Positions 51,680 through 60,960 of a stretch of DNA of 64,000 bases are shown here, in pieces. Numbering within the stretch: position 1 is the stretch's first letter; the number at the start of each line of letters is the position of its first letter. Source of the stretch: an uncultured Chryseobacterium sp. (GTDB lineage: Bacteria > Bacteroidota > Bacteroidia > Flavobacteriales > Weeksellaceae); the NCBI GenBank assembly GCA_913775525.1, contig CAJYLH010000024.1, positions 49,909 to 113,908 of the forward strand, in the 5' to 3' direction. The notes beneath the pieces were generated by a model. It saw only the letters and a program-made list of their open reading frames with translations, ran no database searches and was not told the origin of the DNA. The position numbers and the translations under genes were made by a program.

Positions 51680-51874
51680 TTAATCAAAAATGGTCGTAAA
51701 ATAATTGCTGATCACCGTCCAGAAATTTTTTCCCAGAAAGTAGATGAGCGTGGAGGTGATAATCCCCTTTACGGTAAAAAAAATGATGCCGCCAATCCCG
51801 AAACGCTTGACCCACTGTTTCCATCGGGAGCTTTTCTCTTCTGCAGGCTCATTCAAAGGCTGTTGATTTTCCAT
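51680..51874 (-). CDS. Small single-helix membrane protein, 64 aa
   Basis: I start at ATG 51874 (MENQQPLNEPAEEKSSRWKQ); the frame opens 51 codons earlier with sequence that looks like non-coding DNA. A charged N-terminus is followed by a basic stretch (WKQWVKRFG) and one or two short hydrophobic segments (IGGIIFFTVKGIITSTLIYF). Such proteins are often kept at this size in Flavobacteriia; I do not know a function. Confidence 0.65.
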   Translation of the reverse strand: MENQQPLNEPAEEKSSRWKQWVKRFGIGGIIFFTVKGIITSTLIYFLGKNFWTVISNYFTTIFD

Positions 51875-51956
51875 TGCTGAAATTCGGATGATTACTATAC
51901 AAAGATAAACATGTTTATAATTAGTCCAAATAAAAAAGATGTTAAAAAAATTAAAT

Positions 51957-51986
51957 TTTGCGGTTCGCATAATATTTTTAACTTTA
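51957..51986 (+). promoter_or_regulatory. Probable promoter of lysine catabolism genes
   Basis: TTTG (51957-51960), 18 bases, TAACTTTA (51979-51986), one mismatch from TAnnTTTG, 25 bases before the ATG at 52011. Confidence 0.45.
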
Positions 51987-52010
51987 GGGGCAAACGAAAA
52001 GTAATAGTGT

Positions 52011-53561
52011 ATGTCTAAAAATGTCAAAGATTTCGGAATTGAAAAAACGCTAAGGAATTTAGGGATAAAAGATGAAAATAAAGGAACATCCGTAGGAGGC
52101 GAATATTTTGCTTCCGGGAAAACAATAGAAAGTTTTTCTCCGGTAGACGGGGAACTGATTTCGAAAGTGGAAACCTCTGCTAAGGATGATTATGACCGGG
52201 TCATTGAGACGGCTCAGAATGCATTCAGAGAATTCAGGCTGATCCCTGCTCCCAAAAGGGGGGAACTGGTACGCCAGCTTGGACAGAAACTCAGACAGTA
52301 TAAGGACGACCTCGGAAAACTGGTTTCCTACGAAATGGGAAAATCCCTTCAGGAAGGGCTGGGAGAAGTTCAGGAAATGATAGACATCTGCGATTTTGCC
52401 GTAGGCCTTTCCAGGCAGCTTCACGGCTTTACCATGCATTCGGAAAGACCCGGGCACAGGATGTATGAGCAGTACCATCCGCTTGGGATTGTAGGGATTA
52501 TTACCGCCTTCAACTTCCCGGTAGCAGTATGGTCATGGAATACCGCGCTGGCCTGGATCTGCGGAAATGTAACCATCTGGAAACCGTCTGAGAAAACGCC
52601 GTTGTGCGCCATCGCCTGCCAGAACATCATGATTGAAGTACTGAAGGAAAATAATCTTCCGGAAGGCATTTCCAGTGTATTGGTGGCAGATCATGAGATC
52701 GGCCAGAAGCTGGTGGATGATAAAAGTGTTTCCCTGATTTCCTTCACCGGATCCACCAGAGTAGGAAGAATGGTTTCTTCCAAAGTAGCTGAAAGGTTCG
52801 GGAAATCCATCCTGGAACTGGGTGGTAATAATGCCATCATCATTTCCAAAGATGCCGATCTCAATATGTCAATCATCTGTGCCGTATTCGGTGCGGTAGG
52901 AACGGCCGGTCAGAGATGCACCAGCACCAGAAGGCTGATTATCCACGAGAGCGTGTATGACGAAGTTAAAAGCAGGCTGGTAAAAGCATATGGTCAGCTG
53001 AAAATAGGCAATCCTCTGGACGAAAACAACCATGTAGGGCCACTGATAGACCGTGATGCTGTAGAACAGTACACAAAATCCATCGAAAAATGTACGCAGG
53101 AAGGCGGAAACTTCGTTGTGGAAGGAGCTGTCCTGGAAGGAGAGGAGTATGCATCGGGATGTTATGTAAAACCATGTATTGCGGAAGTAAAAAATTCTTA
53201 TGAAATCGTGCAGCATGAGACATTTGCCCCGATTTTATACCTGATCAGATACAGCACGCTGGAAGAAGCGATTGCCATCCAGAATGATGTCCCTCAGGGA
53301 TTATCTTCAGCAATCATGACCCAGAACCTGAGAGAAGCTGAACTCTTTCTTTCCCATGCAGGTTCCGACTGTGGAATTGCCAATGTAAATATCGGTACAT
53401 CCGGTGCTGAGATCGGAGGCGCGTTCGGAGGCGAAAAAGAAACCGGCGGCGGAAGGGAATCCGGTTCGGATGTCTGGAAATATTACATGAGAAGGCAGAC
53501 CAACACCATCAACTACACCGCTCAGCTTCCTTTAGCACAGGGAATAAAATTCGATTTATAG
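52011..53561 (+). CDS. Piperideine-6-carboxylate (aminoadipate semialdehyde) dehydrogenase
   Basis: 516 residues of the aldehyde dehydrogenase superfamily. NAD-binding FTGSTRVG (245-252), general base Glu269 in LELGGNN and nucleophile Cys303 in GTAGQRCTSTRR are intact; the C-terminal GGAFGGEKETGGGRESGSD loop is the type seen in ALDH7/AmaB proteins. ALDH7-type enzymes oxidise alpha-aminoadipate semialdehyde, in equilibrium with piperideine-6-carboxylate, to alpha-aminoadipate. The next gene encodes L-lysine 6-transaminase, which makes that substrate, so the assignment is well supported by context. Equivalent to pcd/amaB of other bacteria. Confidence 0.9.
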   Translation: MSKNVKDFGIEKTLRNLGIKDENKGTSVGGEYFASGKTIESFSPVDGELISKVETSAKDDYDRVIETAQNAFREFRLIPAPKRGELVRQLGQKLRQYKDDLGKLVSYEMGKSLQEGLGEVQEMIDICDFAVGLSRQLHGFTMHSERPGHRMYEQYHPLGIVGIITAFNFPVAVWSWNTALAWICGNVTIWKPSEKTPLCAIACQNIMIEVLKENNLPEGISSVLVADHEIGQKLVDDKSVSLISFTGSTRVGRMVSSKVAERFGKSILELGGNNAIIISKDADLNMSIICAVFGAVGTAGQRCTSTRRLIIHESVYDEVKSRLVKAYGQLKIGNPLDENNHVGPLIDRDAVEQYTKSIEKCTQEGGNFVVEGAVLEGEEYASGCYVKPCIAEVKNSYEIVQHETFAPILYLIRYSTLEEAIAIQNDVPQGLSSAIMTQNLREAELFLSHAGSDCGIANVNIGTSGAEIGGAFGGEKETGGGRESGSDVWKYYMRRQTNTINYTAQLPLAQGIKFDL

Positions 53562-53577
53562 TTTTTAAAATACGATT

Positions 53578-53609
53578 ACCGCAGCAGATCCTATATGCCC
53601 TGCTGCGGT
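53578..53609 (+). terminator. Hairpin between dehydrogenase and transaminase genes
   Basis: ACCGCAGCAG (53578-53587) and CTGCTGCGGT (53600-53609) form a 10-bp stem with a 12-base loop, then AATTTC. The T-tract is poor, so it is more likely a partial terminator or mRNA-processing site than a full stop. Confidence 0.5.
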
Positions 53610-53655
53610 AATTTCGGAATCATGAATTTCTTAATCATTTAAAATCACCAAAAAA

Positions 53656-54981
53656 ATGCAACAGATCATTGATATACATCCTGATAAAGTAAAAGAAACC
53701 GTAGGAAGGCACGTACTGGCAGACGGCTTTGATTTTGTTATGGATATTGAAAAATCCCACGGATCATGGCTGTACGATAAGCTTACCGGCCGTGAATACC
53801 TGGACATGTTTTCCATGTTTGCCTCCGCGTCCATAGGGTATAACCATCCTTACCTGATGGAAAAATCAGCATGGCTCGGGAGAATGGCTATTAACAAGCC
53901 TACACTGGCCGATGTCTACTCAGAGGAATATGCCAAGTTCCTGGAAGTTTTTGAACGGGTAGCTATTCCTAAAGAACTGCAGTATGCGTTCTTCATTGAA
54001 GGGGGAACCATGGCTGTGGAAAATGCGATGAAAGCATGTTTCGACTGGAAGACCAGAAAGAACTTTGCTAAAGGCCTCCAGACCGAAGCCGGCATATGCA
54101 TCCATTTCAGGCAGGCATTCCACGGAAGGAGCGGATATACGCTAAGCCTTACGAATACGGCCGACCCGAGGAAATACCAATATTTTCCGATGTTCGACTG
54201 GCCAAGGATCCTGAATCCGAAGCTTACATTCCCGATTACAGAAGAAAACCTGGACGAAACCATCAGAAATGAACGAATGGCGTTGCTTCATATTGGCGAA
54301 GCCATCCTTTCCAATCCGGATAAGGTAGCCTGTGTGATCATTGAGCCGATCCAGGCTGAAGGCGGCGACAACCATTTCAGGGATGAATTCTTTACTGAAT
54401 TGAGAAAGCTGTGTGACGAAAATGAAATTTTGCTGATTTTTGATGAAGTGCAGACCGGAATCGGTATGACCGGCAAGATGTGGGCTTTCGAACATTTTAC
54501 GGCCAGACCGGATATTATTTCTTTCGGAAAGAAAACACAGGTATGCGGCATCCTGGCCAACCGTGAAAAGTTTGATGAAGTTCCGGATAATGTGTTCAGG
54601 GAAAGTTCAAGGATCAACTCCACATTTGGCGGTAACTTTGTCGATATGCTCAGGTTCCAGCTGGTGATGGAAGTCATTGAAAAAGAAAACCTGGTAGACA
54701 ATGCCCGTACCGTAGGAGAGTACCTTCTGGAAAGGCTGCATGAACTGGCACAGAAACATCCCGGTAAAATTTCTAATGTCCGCGGAAGAGGACTGATGTG
54801 TGCCATTGACCTGTCTACCCACGAGGAAAGGAATACCCTGCGGGATGAGCTGTTTAAGGACGGAATGATCATTTTAGGATGTGGCGAGCAATCCCTCCGT
54901 TTCAGGCCGCACCTGAATGTTTCCCCTGCAGAAATTGATCTTGCCATCGATATGATAGATCGTAATATGAACAAAATTTAA
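53656..54981 (+). CDS. lat: L-lysine 6-transaminase
   Basis: 441 residues, class III PLP-dependent aminotransferase. IFDEVQTGIGMTGKMWAFEH (261-280, Asp contacting PLP) and SFGKKTQVCGI (289-299) with the PLP Lys at about 292 are visible; the FHGRSGYTLSLTNTADPRKY stretch (155-174) fits lysine epsilon-aminotransferases. It moves the epsilon-amino group of lysine to 2-oxoglutarate, giving glutamate and aminoadipate semialdehyde, which the upstream dehydrogenase oxidises. Start at 53656, 94 bases after the dehydrogenase stop. Confidence 0.92.
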   Translation: MQQIIDIHPDKVKETVGRHVLADGFDFVMDIEKSHGSWLYDKLTGREYLDMFSMFASASIGYNHPYLMEKSAWLGRMAINKPTLADVYSEEYAKFLEVFERVAIPKELQYAFFIEGGTMAVENAMKACFDWKTRKNFAKGLQTEAGICIHFRQAFHGRSGYTLSLTNTADPRKYQYFPMFDWPRILNPKLTFPITEENLDETIRNERMALLHIGEAILSNPDKVACVIIEPIQAEGGDNHFRDEFFTELRKLCDENEILLIFDEVQTGIGMTGKMWAFEHFTARPDIISFGKKTQVCGILANREKFDEVPDNVFRESSRINSTFGGNFVDMLRFQLVMEVIEKENLVDNARTVGEYLLERLHELAQKHPGKISNVRGRGLMCAIDLSTHEERNTLRDELFKDGMIILGCGEQSLRFRPHLNVSPAEIDLAIDMIDRNMNKI

Positions 54982-55043
54982 AACCGCGATTTGTAATTTT
55001 AAAAAAAATATTGTATTTTTAGATACTCAAAAAGGAAAGAAAT

Positions 55044-55271
55044 ATGGAAAGAAGTACAAGAGTATCAGTTTTTGAAAGTGATAAGCCGGCAGAAATTCAG
55101 CTGATAAAGTCGAAACTGGACGATGCACAAATCGAAAACAGCGTTGAAAACAATTACCTGACTTTCACTACAACCCCTACTGCCACTTCACTGAAAGTGA
55201 TGGTAGACCTGGAAGACGAGAAAAAAGCTTTTGAGGTCATCGACGCTTATCTTCAACAAAACGAAAATTAA
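55044..55271 (+). CDS. DUF2007 small protein
   Basis: 75 residues with a beta-alpha-beta pattern: VSVFESDKPAEIQLIKSKLD, AQIENSVENNY, LKVMVDLEDEKKAFEVIDAY. This is the DUF2007 (putative signal-transducing) fold of about 70 residues. It follows lat by 62 bases and precedes a strong terminator, so it may be the last gene of the lysine operon or separate. Confidence 0.82.
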   Translation: MERSTRVSVFESDKPAEIQLIKSKLDDAQIENSVENNYLTFTTTPTATSLKVMVDLEDEKKAFEVIDAYLQQNEN

Positions 55272-55308
55272 TAAAAACAATTTCATAATTTTAAATTTTA
55301 CTACTTCG

Positions 55309-55343
55309 AACCGAAAATTAATCAAATTAATTTTCGGTTTTTA
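55309..55343 (+). terminator. Terminator after DUF2007 gene
   Basis: AACCGAAAATTAAT (55309-55322) and ATTAATTTTCGGTT (55326-55339) form a perfect 14-bp stem with a 3-base loop, then TTT. Confidence 0.9.
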
Positions 55344-55456
55344 ATGTTTCAGGGTATCTAACAATACAGAAAGCAGTATTGATACGGAGATCAGATGATT
55401 CAGCAGAATCTTATTACTGAAACATATTTTCTAAAAACCAACTTTATTCTATTCAT

Positions 55457-55969
55457 ATGCAGACGGAAATAATACTAAGAAAAGCACAGCAGGAAGATAA
55501 AGACATCATCTGGAGCATTTTGCAGCAGGCCATTGCCCGGCGTAAAAAAGACGGCAGCAGCCAATGGCAGCAAGGATACCCTAATGAAGATACCGTAGAA
55601 ACTGATATTACCAACGGTTTCGGATATGTAATGACGGTAGATGGAGTGATTGCAGTTTATACGGCACTGATCCTTAATGATGAACCCGCTTACAGCACCA
55701 TTGATGGTGCCTGGCTCAGTGAAGGTGAATTTGTGGTCGTGCACAGGGTCGCTGTTGATGAGCGGTTTGCAGGACAGGGAATGGTAAAGAAACTTTTTGA
55801 CCATATTGAAGATTTTACCCGCTTCCATGGAATACCGAGCATTAAGGTGGATACCAATTTTGATAATATAGCCATGCTGAAAATACTGGAAAGCAAAGGC
55901 TATTCTTATTGTGGGGAAGTCTACCTTGCCGGAGGCATCCGTAAAGCTTATGAAAAGCTGATCCTGTAA
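55457..55969 (+). CDS. GNAT family N-acetyltransferase
   Basis: 170 residues, intact GNAT fold: motif C LRKAQQEDKDIIWSILQQAI, motif A VVHRVAVDERFAGQGMVKKL (acetyl-CoA loop, about 96-116), motif B FDNIAMLKILESKGYSYCG. Unlike the two broken GNAT genes in this window it has no frameshift. It lies alone with terminators or inverted repeats on both sides. Acceptor unknown. Confidence 0.88.
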   Translation: MQTEIILRKAQQEDKDIIWSILQQAIARRKKDGSSQWQQGYPNEDTVETDITNGFGYVMTVDGVIAVYTALILNDEPAYSTIDGAWLSEGEFVVVHRVAVDERFAGQGMVKKLFDHIEDFTRFHGIPSIKVDTNFDNIAMLKILESKGYSYCGEVYLAGGIRKAYEKLIL

Positions 55970-56000
55970 TTCTTAAGAAAGTTACAGACATATAGCAATT

Positions 56001-56032
56001 GAGTTTATAAAACGCTATCTATTCATAAACTC
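56001..56032. other. Inverted repeat between GNAT and GbsR-like genes
   Basis: GAGTTTAT (56001-56008) and ATAAACTC (56025-56032) pair across 16 bases. AT-rich and not followed by a clear T-run, so an operator is as likely as a terminator. Confidence 0.35.
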
Positions 56033-56042
56033 TATCAGTTTT

Positions 56043-56075
56043 GTTCGTTTTGTTCCGAACTAATTTATAATTTTG
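56043..56075 (+). promoter_or_regulatory. Promoter and operator of RND operon 2
   Basis: TAATTTTG (56068-56075) matches TAnnTTTG, 14 bases before the regulator ATG. Just upstream is an inverted repeat GTTCG (56043-56047) and CGAAC (56056-56060) with 8-base spacer, well placed for repression by the regulator encoded by the first gene. Confidence 0.5.
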
Positions 56076-56089
56076 GCAAAATTTTATAC

Positions 56090-56551
56090 ATGGATAAAAG
56101 GATAAAAATTGATCAGAAGATTTTCCAGGATGCTGTGAAATTCTATGGCATCATTTTTAATATACCACCGTTGGCATCAAAGATTTACGCCTATCTTCTT
56201 TTTGATTTTGATAAGGAAGGTGTAACTTTTGATGAGTTTGTCGACATATTATCTGCAAGCAAGAGTTCGGTTTCCACCAACATTTCGCTGCTGCTGAACG
56301 CTGAACTTATCATAGATCACAATAAAATGGATGAAAGGAAACGGTATTTCTTCATCAATGATCAGTACAAAAAGATAAGGTTTGAAAAAATTGTCAAAAG
56401 GATGCATGACGAACTGGAATTGTTTGATGAACTGGACAGGTTCAAAGAACATCAGGGCTATCCGAAGCAGTGCGACGAAAAAATTGAAGAATACAGAAAA
56501 CTTCTCAATAAAAATATAAAGAATATTCAGGAATCTCTTAATAAACTATAA
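56090..56551 (+). CDS. GbsR/MarR-like regulator of RND operon 2
   Basis: 153 residues. Winged helix region: LASKIYAYLLFDFDKEGVTF, EFVDILSASKSSVSTNISLL (recognition helix), and a wing with DERKRYFFINDQYKK; a C-terminal long helix (NKNIKNIQESLNKL) for dimerisation. The GbsR family is a MarR relative with this length. Its stop is one base before the start of the adaptor gene, so the regulator is co-transcribed with adaptor, pump and channel, and likely represses them through the inverted repeat at 56043. Confidence 0.85.
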   Translation: MDKRIKIDQKIFQDAVKFYGIIFNIPPLASKIYAYLLFDFDKEGVTFDEFVDILSASKSSVSTNISLLLNAELIIDHNKMDERKRYFFINDQYKKIRFEKIVKRMHDELELFDELDRFKEHQGYPKQCDEKIEEYRKLLNKNIKNIQESLNKL

Positions 56552-56552
56552 A

Positions 56553-57740
56553 ATGAATAACAAGTTACTCATACTTTCTGTTGCAGCTTTGTCATTGACA
56601 GCTTGTAAGAAAGAAGCCCCAAAGCAGGATGGTCCCAAGCCTTTTCCTGTTGTTTCCGTAGAGACTAAAAATGTTGTGGGTTACCAGACTTTCCCTGCTA
56701 CCATTCAGGGCAGGGTAAACAATGATGTACGGGCAAAAATCCAGGGGTATATTACCCAGGTACTGGTAGATGAAGGCCAGTACGTGACGAAAGGTCAGCC
56801 TTTATTCCGCCTGGAAACCAATATACTTAACGAAAACGCCGCTGCAGCGAAAGCAGGAATCGGCGCGGCTCAGTCCAGTATAGCTGCGGCTCAGGCTGCT
56901 GTCAATGCTTCCCAGGTAGAAGTGAATAAGTTGAAGCCGCTGGTGGCTAAAAATATCATCAGCAATGTCCAGCTCCAGACGGCACAGGCCAACCTGTCCC
57001 GTGCACAGGCAGAGCTACAGCAGGCGATTGCCGCGAAACAGCAGGCTACCGCGACGTATAAAGGAGTTGAAGCCAATATTGAATACTCCATCATCCGTGC
57101 GCCTATTTCAGGTGTTGTAGGGAAACTTCCGCTTAAAGTAGGAAGCCTTGTAGGTCCTTCGGATCAGACTCCGATTACCACTATTTCGGATACATCAGGA
57201 ATTTTCGCTTACTTTTCTATGAATGAAAAGGAATATTTCGATTTCCTTGAGAAAGCGCCGGGAGCCAGCATGAAAGAAAAAATAAAAAACCTTCCGATGG
57301 TTGAACTGCAGCTTGCCAATGGAAGCCTCTATCCTGAAAAAGGAAGGATTGAAGCCATTACCGGGCAGATAGACCCTGCCACCGGAACCATCCAGTTCAG
57401 GGTAGCATTCACCAATGCACAGAAGCTGTTGAGCAACGGAAACAGCGGGACTATCCGCTTCCCTCAGCGTTATGATAATGTGCTGGTAATCCCGGAAAGC
57501 GCCACTTATGAGCAGCAGGGTATTGTGTATGCCTATAAAGTGGATAAGGGAGATACTGCCAGAAATGTTGTTATAAATGTGATTGAAAGAATAGACAATC
57601 TGGCCCTGATCCAGTCAGGACTTAACAAAGGCGAAACCGTAGTGGCTGCCGGTATCGGCGGACTGAAACCCGGAACTGCCATTAAAAAGCAGCCAGTGAA
57701 GATGGATAGCCTTGTTCAATCAATTAAACCGAAATTTTAA
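56553..57740 (+). CDS. RND efflux periplasmic adaptor (system 2)
   Basis: 395 residues of the AcrA/MexA type. Lipoprotein signal LLILSVAALSLTACKKE (Cys about 18), lipoyl halves (RAKIQGYITQVLVDEGQYVT and EYSIIRAPISGVVGKLPL), an Ala/Gln-rich hairpin (AAAAKAGIGAAQSSIAAAQA ... LQQAIAAKQQATATY), and beta-barrel and proximal domains (LLSNGNSGTIRFPQRYDNVL, LIQSGLNKGETVVAAGIG). Starts one base after the regulator stop. Confidence 0.95.
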   Translation: MNNKLLILSVAALSLTACKKEAPKQDGPKPFPVVSVETKNVVGYQTFPATIQGRVNNDVRAKIQGYITQVLVDEGQYVTKGQPLFRLETNILNENAAAAKAGIGAAQSSIAAAQAAVNASQVEVNKLKPLVAKNIISNVQLQTAQANLSRAQAELQQAIAAKQQATATYKGVEANIEYSIIRAPISGVVGKLPLKVGSLVGPSDQTPITTISDTSGIFAYFSMNEKEYFDFLEKAPGASMKEKIKNLPMVELQLANGSLYPEKGRIEAITGQIDPATGTIQFRVAFTNAQKLLSNGNSGTIRFPQRYDNVLVIPESATYEQQGIVYAYKVDKGDTARNVVINVIERIDNLALIQSGLNKGETVVAAGIGGLKPGTAIKKQPVKMDSLVQSIKPKF

Positions 57741-57741
57741 G

Positions 57742-60700
57742 ATGATTAAGAATTTTATTAACAGACCGGTCCTGTCTACCGTAATATCCATCCTTATTGT
57801 GATACTCGGTGTTTTAGGATTAGTCTCGCTGCCGGTTACGCAGTACCCGGATATTGCACCGCCTACCGTAAGTGTAACGGCAAACTACACCGGAGCCAAT
57901 GCGGAAACGGTCATGAAAAGTGTGGTAGTGCCACTGGAAGAACAGATCAATGGGGTAGAAGGGATGGATTATATTACTTCCTCAGCGGGTAACGACGGAT
58001 CTGCCAACATCCAGATTTTCTTTAAACAGGGAATCGACCCGGATATTGCCGCCGTAAACGTACAGAACCGGGTATCCAGGGCGACTCCTTTGCTTCCCAG
58101 TGAGGTAACACGTTCCGGAGTAGTAACCCAGAAGCAGCAGACCAGTGCTCTGATGTATATGTCATTTTACTCCGAGAATAAAGACCTTGATGACGTATAC
58201 CTACAGAACTTCCTGAATATTAATGTAATACCGAACCTGAAAAGGATCAACGGAGTAGGTGATGCCAACGTTTTCGGGGGTAAAAACTATTCCATGAGGG
58301 TCTGGCTGGATCCTGCAAAAATGGCAGCTTATGGAGTGACACCCACTGACGTGACCAACGCCATCAATGAGCAGAGCCGTGAAGCAGCGGCAGGTTCTAT
58401 AGGGCAGAACAGCGGAAGTTCTTTTGAATACATCATTAAGTATGTCGGTAAATTCAACGAGAAGGAGCAATATGACAACATTATCATCAAATCTCTGGCT
58501 GACGGACAAAACCTGATGCTGAAAGATGTAGCCAAGGTAGAACTGGCAGGTCTTTCATATACCGGGATCGGGGAAAACGGGAATTATCCTTCCATCAGTA
58601 TGGGGATTTTCCAGACCCCGGGATCCAACGCCCAGGAGATTATTAAAAATATCAAATCCTATCTGAAGTCTGCGGAAAGCACCTTCCCGAAAGGAATTAA
58701 ATATACCTATAACTTCGATACCAACGAGTTCCTGGACGCCTCCATTGAAAAGGTAGTGCATACCCTGATCGAGGCATTCATCCTGGTGTTCATCGTGGTG
58801 TATATTTTCCTACAGGATTTCAGGTCAACGCTGATTCCTGCGATTGCCGTTCCGGTATCCATTGTAGGAGCATTTTTCTTCCTGAACCTCTTTGGCTACT
58901 CCCTGAACCTCCTGACGCTTTTTGCTTTGGTTCTTGCCATTGGTATTGTGGTGGATGACGCGATCGTCGTCGTCGAGGCCGTCCATGCCAAGATGGAGCA
59001 CGGGATTGCCGATGCCAAAAAAGCAACGGTTGAAGCGATGAATGAAATTACCGGAGCTATTATCTCCATTACCCTTGTGATGGCCTCCGTATTTATTCCG
59101 GTAACCTTCATTACAGGACCTACCGGGGTATTTTACCAGCAGTTCGGGGTAACCCTGATTGTGGCTATTTTCATTTCTGCCGTAAACGCATTAACGCTGA
59201 GCCCGGTATTATGTTCCCTGTTCCTGAAACCGAATGAGCACCATCATGCAGAATACAGGAACATGAATTTACTTCAGAAGTTTTTCTATAAGTTCAATCT
59301 TGCATTCAAAACAACGACCGAACGGTACGGAAGGGGATTTGTTTTCCTTCTAAGACATAAATGGGTAACCCTGATCATCTTTGCCGTTACCGGAGGAATC
59401 CTGTACTGGGCAGGTTCCACCATGAAAAAAGGATTTGTGCCTACTGAAGACCGCGGGATTATCTTTACGGATGTCCAGCTTCCGCCGGGGGCTTCCATGG
59501 AAAGAACATATAATGCATTGAAGACCCTTCAGAAAAATGCCATGCAGATTCCGGGGGTACAGAACGTTACCATTTCCACCGGTAGAGGATTCCTATCCGG
59601 AAACGGGAGCAATAACGGTCTGGCTTTTATTAAGCTGAAACCTTTTGAAGACCGTAAAAAAGACGGGCTGAATTCCGAAGATATTACCAAGAAGCTCTTC
59701 GGGATTTCCGGAAAGGTACCGGATGCGAAAATCGTATTCTTCCAGCCACCGAGTGTACCTGGATTCGGGAGCAGTGCCGGTTTTGAAATGGTGCTTCTGG
59801 ATAAATCCGGAGGTGAATATACTGATCTGGATAATAAGACCAATGAATTCATCGGAAAACTGATGCAAAGGCCGGAAATCGAGTTTGCACAGACTTCATT
59901 CAATACCAAATATCCTCAGTACCAGATGGAAATCAATGTTCCGCTGGCGAAGCAACTGGGTGTTTCCGTAAGTGATATCCTAAGCACCATGCAGGGATAC
60001 ATCGGAGGGATCTACAGTGCCGACTTTACCAAATACGGGAAGCAGTTCAGGGTAATGGTGCAGGCACTTCCTGAAAACAGAAAGAGCATTGAAAACCTTA
60101 ATGAACTGTATGTAAGGACAGGATCAGGCGTGATGTCGCCGATCTCACAGTTTGTAACCCTGACCAAAGCCTACGGGCCGCAATCGGTAAGCCGCTACAA
60201 CCTGTTTACGTCAGTAAAAATTACAGGAGCCAATTCTGCGGGCTACAGTTCAGGGGATGCCATCGCTGCGGTACAGCAGGTAGCCAGCGAGTCGCTGAAC
60301 CAGAACTACGGAGTAGAATTTACCGGCTTATCCAGAGAGGAATTAGCATCCGGTTCCCAGACGGCACTGATTTTTGCGCTCAGTCTGATCTTCGTGTATT
60401 TCATCCTATCTGCGCAGTATGAAAGTTATATTCTTCCGCTGGTCGTTGTGATCTCACTTCCGCTGGGGGTAATGGGTGCTTACTTCGGTCAGAAAATTAT
60501 GGGGCTGGAAAACAATATTTATTTCCAGATCGCACTGATCATGCTTGTAGGTTTATTGGCTAAAAATGCCATCCTGATTGTTGAATTTGCCATCCAGAGA
60601 AGGCATCACGGTGAAAGTATCGTCATGGCAGCCATCAACGCGGCCAAGGCAAGGTTAAGACCGATCCTGATGACTTCATTTGCCTTCATCTTCGGATTAT

Positions 60701-60888
60701 TGCCGCTGGTGCTAGCGAGCGGGATCGGAGCGGTTGGAAACAGGTCTATTGCAACGGGAGCAGCGATCGGATTGCTGATCGGAACCATTTTAGGGCTGTT
60801 CGTGATCCCGGTACTCTTTGTGATCTTCCAGGCCCTTCAGGAAACGATAAAGCCGATCAAAAAAGAAGAGATCAGTTTAGCAGAATAA
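57742..60888 (+). CDS. RND multidrug efflux pump, HAE-1 family (system 2)
   Basis: 1048 residues from MIKNFINRPVLSTVISILIV (ATG 57742, one base after the adaptor stop; the frame opens 10 codons earlier). AcrB-like order of 12 helices and two porter loops. Helix 4 carries the full two-Asp relay GIVVDDAIVVVEAVHAKMEH, unlike system 1. Family landmarks: QYPDIAPPTVSVTANYTGAN, NVQNRVSRATPLLP, PPGASMERTYNALKTL, LIMLVGLLAKNAILIVEFA. This subfamily exports a wide range of drugs, dyes and detergents. Confidence 0.96.
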   Translation: MIKNFINRPVLSTVISILIVILGVLGLVSLPVTQYPDIAPPTVSVTANYTGANAETVMKSVVVPLEEQINGVEGMDYITSSAGNDGSANIQIFFKQGIDPDIAAVNVQNRVSRATPLLPSEVTRSGVVTQKQQTSALMYMSFYSENKDLDDVYLQNFLNINVIPNLKRINGVGDANVFGGKNYSMRVWLDPAKMAAYGVTPTDVTNAINEQSREAAAGSIGQNSGSSFEYIIKYVGKFNEKEQYDNIIIKSLADGQNLMLKDVAKVELAGLSYTGIGENGNYPSISMGIFQTPGSNAQEIIKNIKSYLKSAESTFPKGIKYTYNFDTNEFLDASIEKVVHTLIEAFILVFIVVYIFLQDFRSTLIPAIAVPVSIVGAFFFLNLFGYSLNLLTLFALVLAIGIVVDDAIVVVEAVHAKMEHGIADAKKATVEAMNEITGAIISITLVMASVFIPVTFITGPTGVFYQQFGVTLIVAIFISAVNALTLSPVLCSLFLKPNEHHHAEYRNMNLLQKFFYKFNLAFKTTTERYGRGFVFLLRHKWVTLIIFAVTGGILYWAGSTMKKGFVPTEDRGIIFTDVQLPPGASMERTYNALKTLQKNAMQIPGVQNVTISTGRGFLSGNGSNNGLAFIKLKPFEDRKKDGLNSEDITKKLFGISGKVPDAKIVFFQPPSVPGFGSSAGFEMVLLDKSGGEYTDLDNKTNEFIGKLMQRPEIEFAQTSFNTKYPQYQMEINVPLAKQLGVSVSDILSTMQGYIGGIYSADFTKYGKQFRVMVQALPENRKSIENLNELYVRTGSGVMSPISQFVTLTKAYGPQSVSRYNLFTSVKITGANSAGYSSGDAIAAVQQVASESLNQNYGVEFTGLSREELASGSQTALIFALSLIFVYFILSAQYESYILPLVVVISLPLGVMGAYFGQKIMGLENNIYFQIALIMLVGLLAKNAILIVEFAIQRRHHGESIVMAAINAAKARLRPILMTSFAFIFGLLPLVLASGIGAVGNRSIATGAAIGLLIGTILGLFVIPVLFVIFQALQETIKPIKKEEISLAE

Positions 60889-60960
60889 AAATTAACCCGG
60901 GAACTGCAGCCGTTGTGTTCATCCTGCAGTTTCCGTTTTCACAACGTGTAATTTTTTATC

